DNA of 8,518 nt from Rhizorhabdus sp. GTDB taxonomy: Bacteria; Pseudomonadota; Alphaproteobacteria; Sphingomonadales; Sphingomonadaceae. The DNA is taken from contig SCUQ01000567.1 of assembly GCA_004297635.1 (NCBI GenBank), positions 1 through 8,518 on the forward strand, given 5' to 3'. Both the position numbers and the translations under genes were made by a program. This document shows positions 6,976 through 8,518 of this stretch, piece after piece (position 1 is the stretch's first letter; the number at the start of each line of letters is the position of its first letter). The notes below the pieces were generated by a model, which was given only the letters and a program-made list of their open reading frames with translations, was not told where the DNA came from and did no database searches.

Positions 6976-6990
6976 CCGGCCGGCTTATTT
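6966..6990 (+). terminator. Hairpin terminator at the end of the folD operon
   Basis: AGCCGGC (6966-6972) pairs with GCCGGCT (6979-6985) around TAGCCG, followed by TTATTT. The stem contains the last codons and the stop of folD, and the tail overlaps the stop of the convergent dioxygenase gene, with only nine bases between the two stops. A fully symmetrical 14-bp alternative (6967-6980) also exists. The T-tail is short, so efficiency is uncertain. Confidence 0.5.
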
Positions 6991-7860
6991 CCGCAGATAG
7001 GCGATACCCCAGCTGTTGAGGGTCCGTTCCGCATGCGGCCACACGCCCACCGTCCGCCCGGGCTCCAGCAGTTCCAGCTCGGCCGAGATTTCGAGCCAAT
7101 AATCGTCCGGATCATGGATGAAGAGGAACAGGTTGTTGCCGGGGCCATGGCGGCCCGGACCCCATTTGATCGGGATGTGCAGGCTGGCGAAACGGTCGCC
7201 CCAGTCGCGGATCAGGCCCCAGTCGCCGGCTTCGTAGCAATGATGGTCGAAGCGGTTCTGTCCGGCGCGGAACACGGCCAGGCTATGATGCTCCTGCGAG
7301 CAATGCGCGAAGAAGGTGGTCAGCAGCCCCTCATCGTTCACCACCGCGTCCGACAGGCCGAAGCCGACGACATCGCGATAGAAGCTCAGCATCGCCTCGA
7401 TATCGGTCGAGGAGAATACCGCGTGCTGCAGATGGCCGGGCAGGGCATCGGGACCCGGGGCGATATCCGCTGCGTCGGCGAGGCCGAAGATCATGGCGTT
7501 TCCGTCGGGATCGGCGAAGGCGAGCGCGCCTGGCCGGTAGCCGACGCGGTCGATCGCGCGGTGCGCGACGCCCGCCACTGCCAGGCGCTCGCCCAGCGTG
7601 TCGAGCTGGCTTTCATCGGTGACCGCGAAGCCCACGTGCGACGGACCCAGGCGTCCATCGGGCGAAGGGACGAGCCGCAGGCGACGCCGCGGGCCGACGC
7701 CGAGCATGGCCTCCCCATCGGGCGCGAAGCGATAGCCGAAGGCCCGCTCATAGAAATCGACACTGCGACCGAGATCGCTGACCAGCAATCCCAGCTCGTA
7801 CAACGCGGCGGTGAGTCCATGGCCGCCGGGATCGCTACCGGCCGAAAAAAGTGCGTTCAT
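6985..7860 (-). CDS. Type I extradiol ring-cleavage dioxygenase-like VOC protein
   Basis: A two-domain vicinal-oxygen-chelate protein of 291 residues, the size of catechol 2,3-dioxygenase/BphC enzymes, which open catechol rings next to the hydroxyls using Fe(II). The N-terminal module starts LYELGLLVSDLGRSVDFYE (about 20-38). The C-terminal module holds the presumed metal ligands His146 (LQHAVF), His206 (RFDHHCYE) and Glu257 (YWLEIS), plus QEHHSLAVF (about 189-197) and GRHGPGNN with His238, equivalent to BphC His241. In an ungapped match over this stretch, the conserved active-site Tyr250 of BphC is Phe247. The start ATG has only a weak Shine-Dalgarno (GACGGA). The gene is convergent to folD and divergent from the FAH-family gene. 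It probably acts on the diol formed downstream of demethylation; the substrate is unknown, and a non-dioxygenase VOC role cannot be excluded. Confidence 0.8.
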   Translation of the reverse strand: MNALFSAGSDPGGHGLTAALYELGLLVSDLGRSVDFYERAFGYRFAPDGEAMLGVGPRRRLRLVPSPDGRLGPSHVGFAVTDESQLDTLGERLAVAGVAHRAIDRVGYRPGALAFADPDGNAMIFGLADAADIAPGPDALPGHLQHAVFSSTDIEAMLSFYRDVVGFGLSDAVVNDEGLLTTFFAHCSQEHHSLAVFRAGQNRFDHHCYEAGDWGLIRDWGDRFASLHIPIKWGPGRHGPGNNLFLFIHDPDDYWLEISAELELLEPGRTVGVWPHAERTLNSWGIAYLRK

Positions 7861-8056
7861 CGCATCCGTCTGCTGTCTGATCGTGAGGCCTGAAGTCTAA
7901 CAATCGGCCTGTCGCAGCGGCAAGACCGCAGGCTGTCACGATGCTGAAGGAAGGTGTTGTACGCCTGCGGTTCGTTGCTTTGGCCACGCCTGATAAGCGC
8001 CTAGAGGTCGTCTCGAACGGCGCGCCGCGATGGCCGCGCAGCAGCGGGAGTGTTCG
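7861..8056. promoter_or_regulatory. Divergent control region between dioxygenase and FAH-family genes
   Basis: These 196 bases must hold both promoters. For the minus strand, TTGCCG (complement of 7918-7923) and TAGACT (complement of 7894-7899) at 18 bp are a weak candidate pair, four of six bases each. No clear pair was found for the plus strand. Neither palindrome of the regulator region recurs here, so control by the same LacI protein is not supported. GGGAG at 8046-8050 is the ribosome binding site of the FAH-family gene. A GGCCTG direct repeat and the palindrome CGGCGCGCCG are present but may be chance in such GC-rich DNA. Confidence 0.4.
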
Positions 8057-8518
8057 ATGAAATTCGCGAGTTTCGTACAAGGCGGCAAGCTGTCCTGGGG
8101 CGTGGTCGAGAGCGATGTGCTTTACGCGGCAAGCGCGGCGCTGATCGCCGACTATCCCACCTTGCGCGCTTTGATCGCGGCGGATGCGCTGAAGGCCGCG
8201 TTCGACCAGCGCGAGGGCTGGAAAACGCTGACGCTCGATCAGGTCGAATGGGCGCCGCTGATTCCCGACGCCGGCAAGATCATCTGCGTCGGACTCAATT
8301 ATGAGAATCACCGCAAGGAAACCGAGCGGCCCGTCGTTGCCAACCCGACGATCTTCACCCGCTTCGCCGACAGCCAGATCGGCCATCGGCAGCCGCTGAT
8401 AAAGCCGCACGTATCGGACGAGCTCGACTATGAGGGCGAGCTGGCGCTGATCATCGGCAAGGGCGGCCGCAATATCCCCGCAGACGGGGCACTCGCCCAC
8501 GTCGCCGGTTTCTCCTGC
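8057..8518 (+). CDS. Fumarylacetoacetate hydrolase-family protein, 5' part
   Basis: The first 154 residues of an enzyme whose 3' end lies beyond the window. The small N-terminal domain (about 1-70) leads into the catalytic FAH core: KIICVGLNYENHRKE (74-88), PTIFTRFADSQIGH (97-110) and LDYEGELALIIGKGGRNIP (123-141). Asp124, Glu126 and Glu128 stand in the metal-binding stretch typical of the family, and the visible end HVAGFSC fits the next conserved block. Members cleave C-C bonds of beta-diketo acids or isomerise/decarboxylate ring-fission products, such as fumarylpyruvate and 2-hydroxyhepta-2,4-diene-1,7-dioate. ATG 8057 has a good Shine-Dalgarno (GGGAG, 8046-8050). Divergent from the ring-cleavage dioxygenase, it probably processes that enzyme's product. 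The exact substrate cannot be assigned. Confidence 0.9.
   Translation, partial: MKFASFVQGGKLSWGVVESDVLYAASAALIADYPTLRALIAADALKAAFDQREGWKTLTLDQVEWAPLIPDAGKIICVGLNYENHRKETERPVVANPTIFTRFADSQIGHRQPLIKPHVSDELDYEGELALIIGKGGRNIPADGALAHVAGFSC

Noticed and set aside
6967..6980. Perfect 14-bp palindrome GCCGGCTAGCCGGC as a protein-binding site
   Set aside because: It lies in the folD stop region between convergent genes and is better explained as part of the terminator hairpin.
7861..8056. A second copy of the LacI operator controlling the dioxygenase and FAH genes
   Set aside because: Neither GCACACGTGTGC nor GAACGCGTTC, nor a close variant, was seen in this interval.

Overview
The window is GC-rich chromosomal DNA, most likely from a sphingomonad (Alphaproteobacteria, Sphingomonadaceae; Sphingomonas, Rhizorhabdus, Novosphingobium or Sphingobium). 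The pointers are a PNPase with an alphaproteobacterial-type sequence and an RG/D-rich tail, and a tetrahydrofolate (THF)-dependent aryl O-demethylase of the LigM/DesA type, a family best known from Sphingobium sp. SYK-6. This is family recognition by eye, not a database result.

Layout. 1-1320: 3' part of pnp, followed by two hairpins, the second a good terminator. 1405-1723: non-coding, no recognisable gene. 1727-2767: LacI-family regulator whose start region carries a perfect 20-bp palindrome. 2768-2862: short control region with a promoter-like pair of boxes and a second, near-perfect 20-bp palindrome filling the spacer. 2863-6975: four same-strand genes: LigM-like O-demethylase, MetF-like methylene-THF reductase, PurU formyl-THF hydrolase and FolD. 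6985-7860 (minus strand, convergent): type I extradiol dioxygenase-like VOC protein. 7861-8056: divergent control region. 8057-8518: 5' part of a fumarylacetoacetate hydrolase (FAH)-family gene, cut by the window end.

How the genes fit together. The demethylase would move a methyl group from an aryl methyl ether to THF. MetF running in reverse would oxidise 5-methyl-THF to 5,10-methylene-THF, FolD would convert that to 10-formyl-THF, and PurU would release formate and free THF. The four genes therefore encode a closed THF cycle that burns a methoxy carbon to formate. The diol or hydroxy-aromatic product could then go to the extradiol dioxygenase and the FAH-type hydrolase. The LacI-family protein is the likely local repressor.

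The most interesting points are the apparent relocation of the substrate-contacting arginine in the demethylase compared with LigM, suggesting a different methoxy-aromatic substrate, and the two palindromes around the regulator. The overall logic resembles the THF-dependent dicamba demethylase (Dmt) and chloromethane (cmu) clusters, so the theme is known; the substrate and the regulation are what look new.
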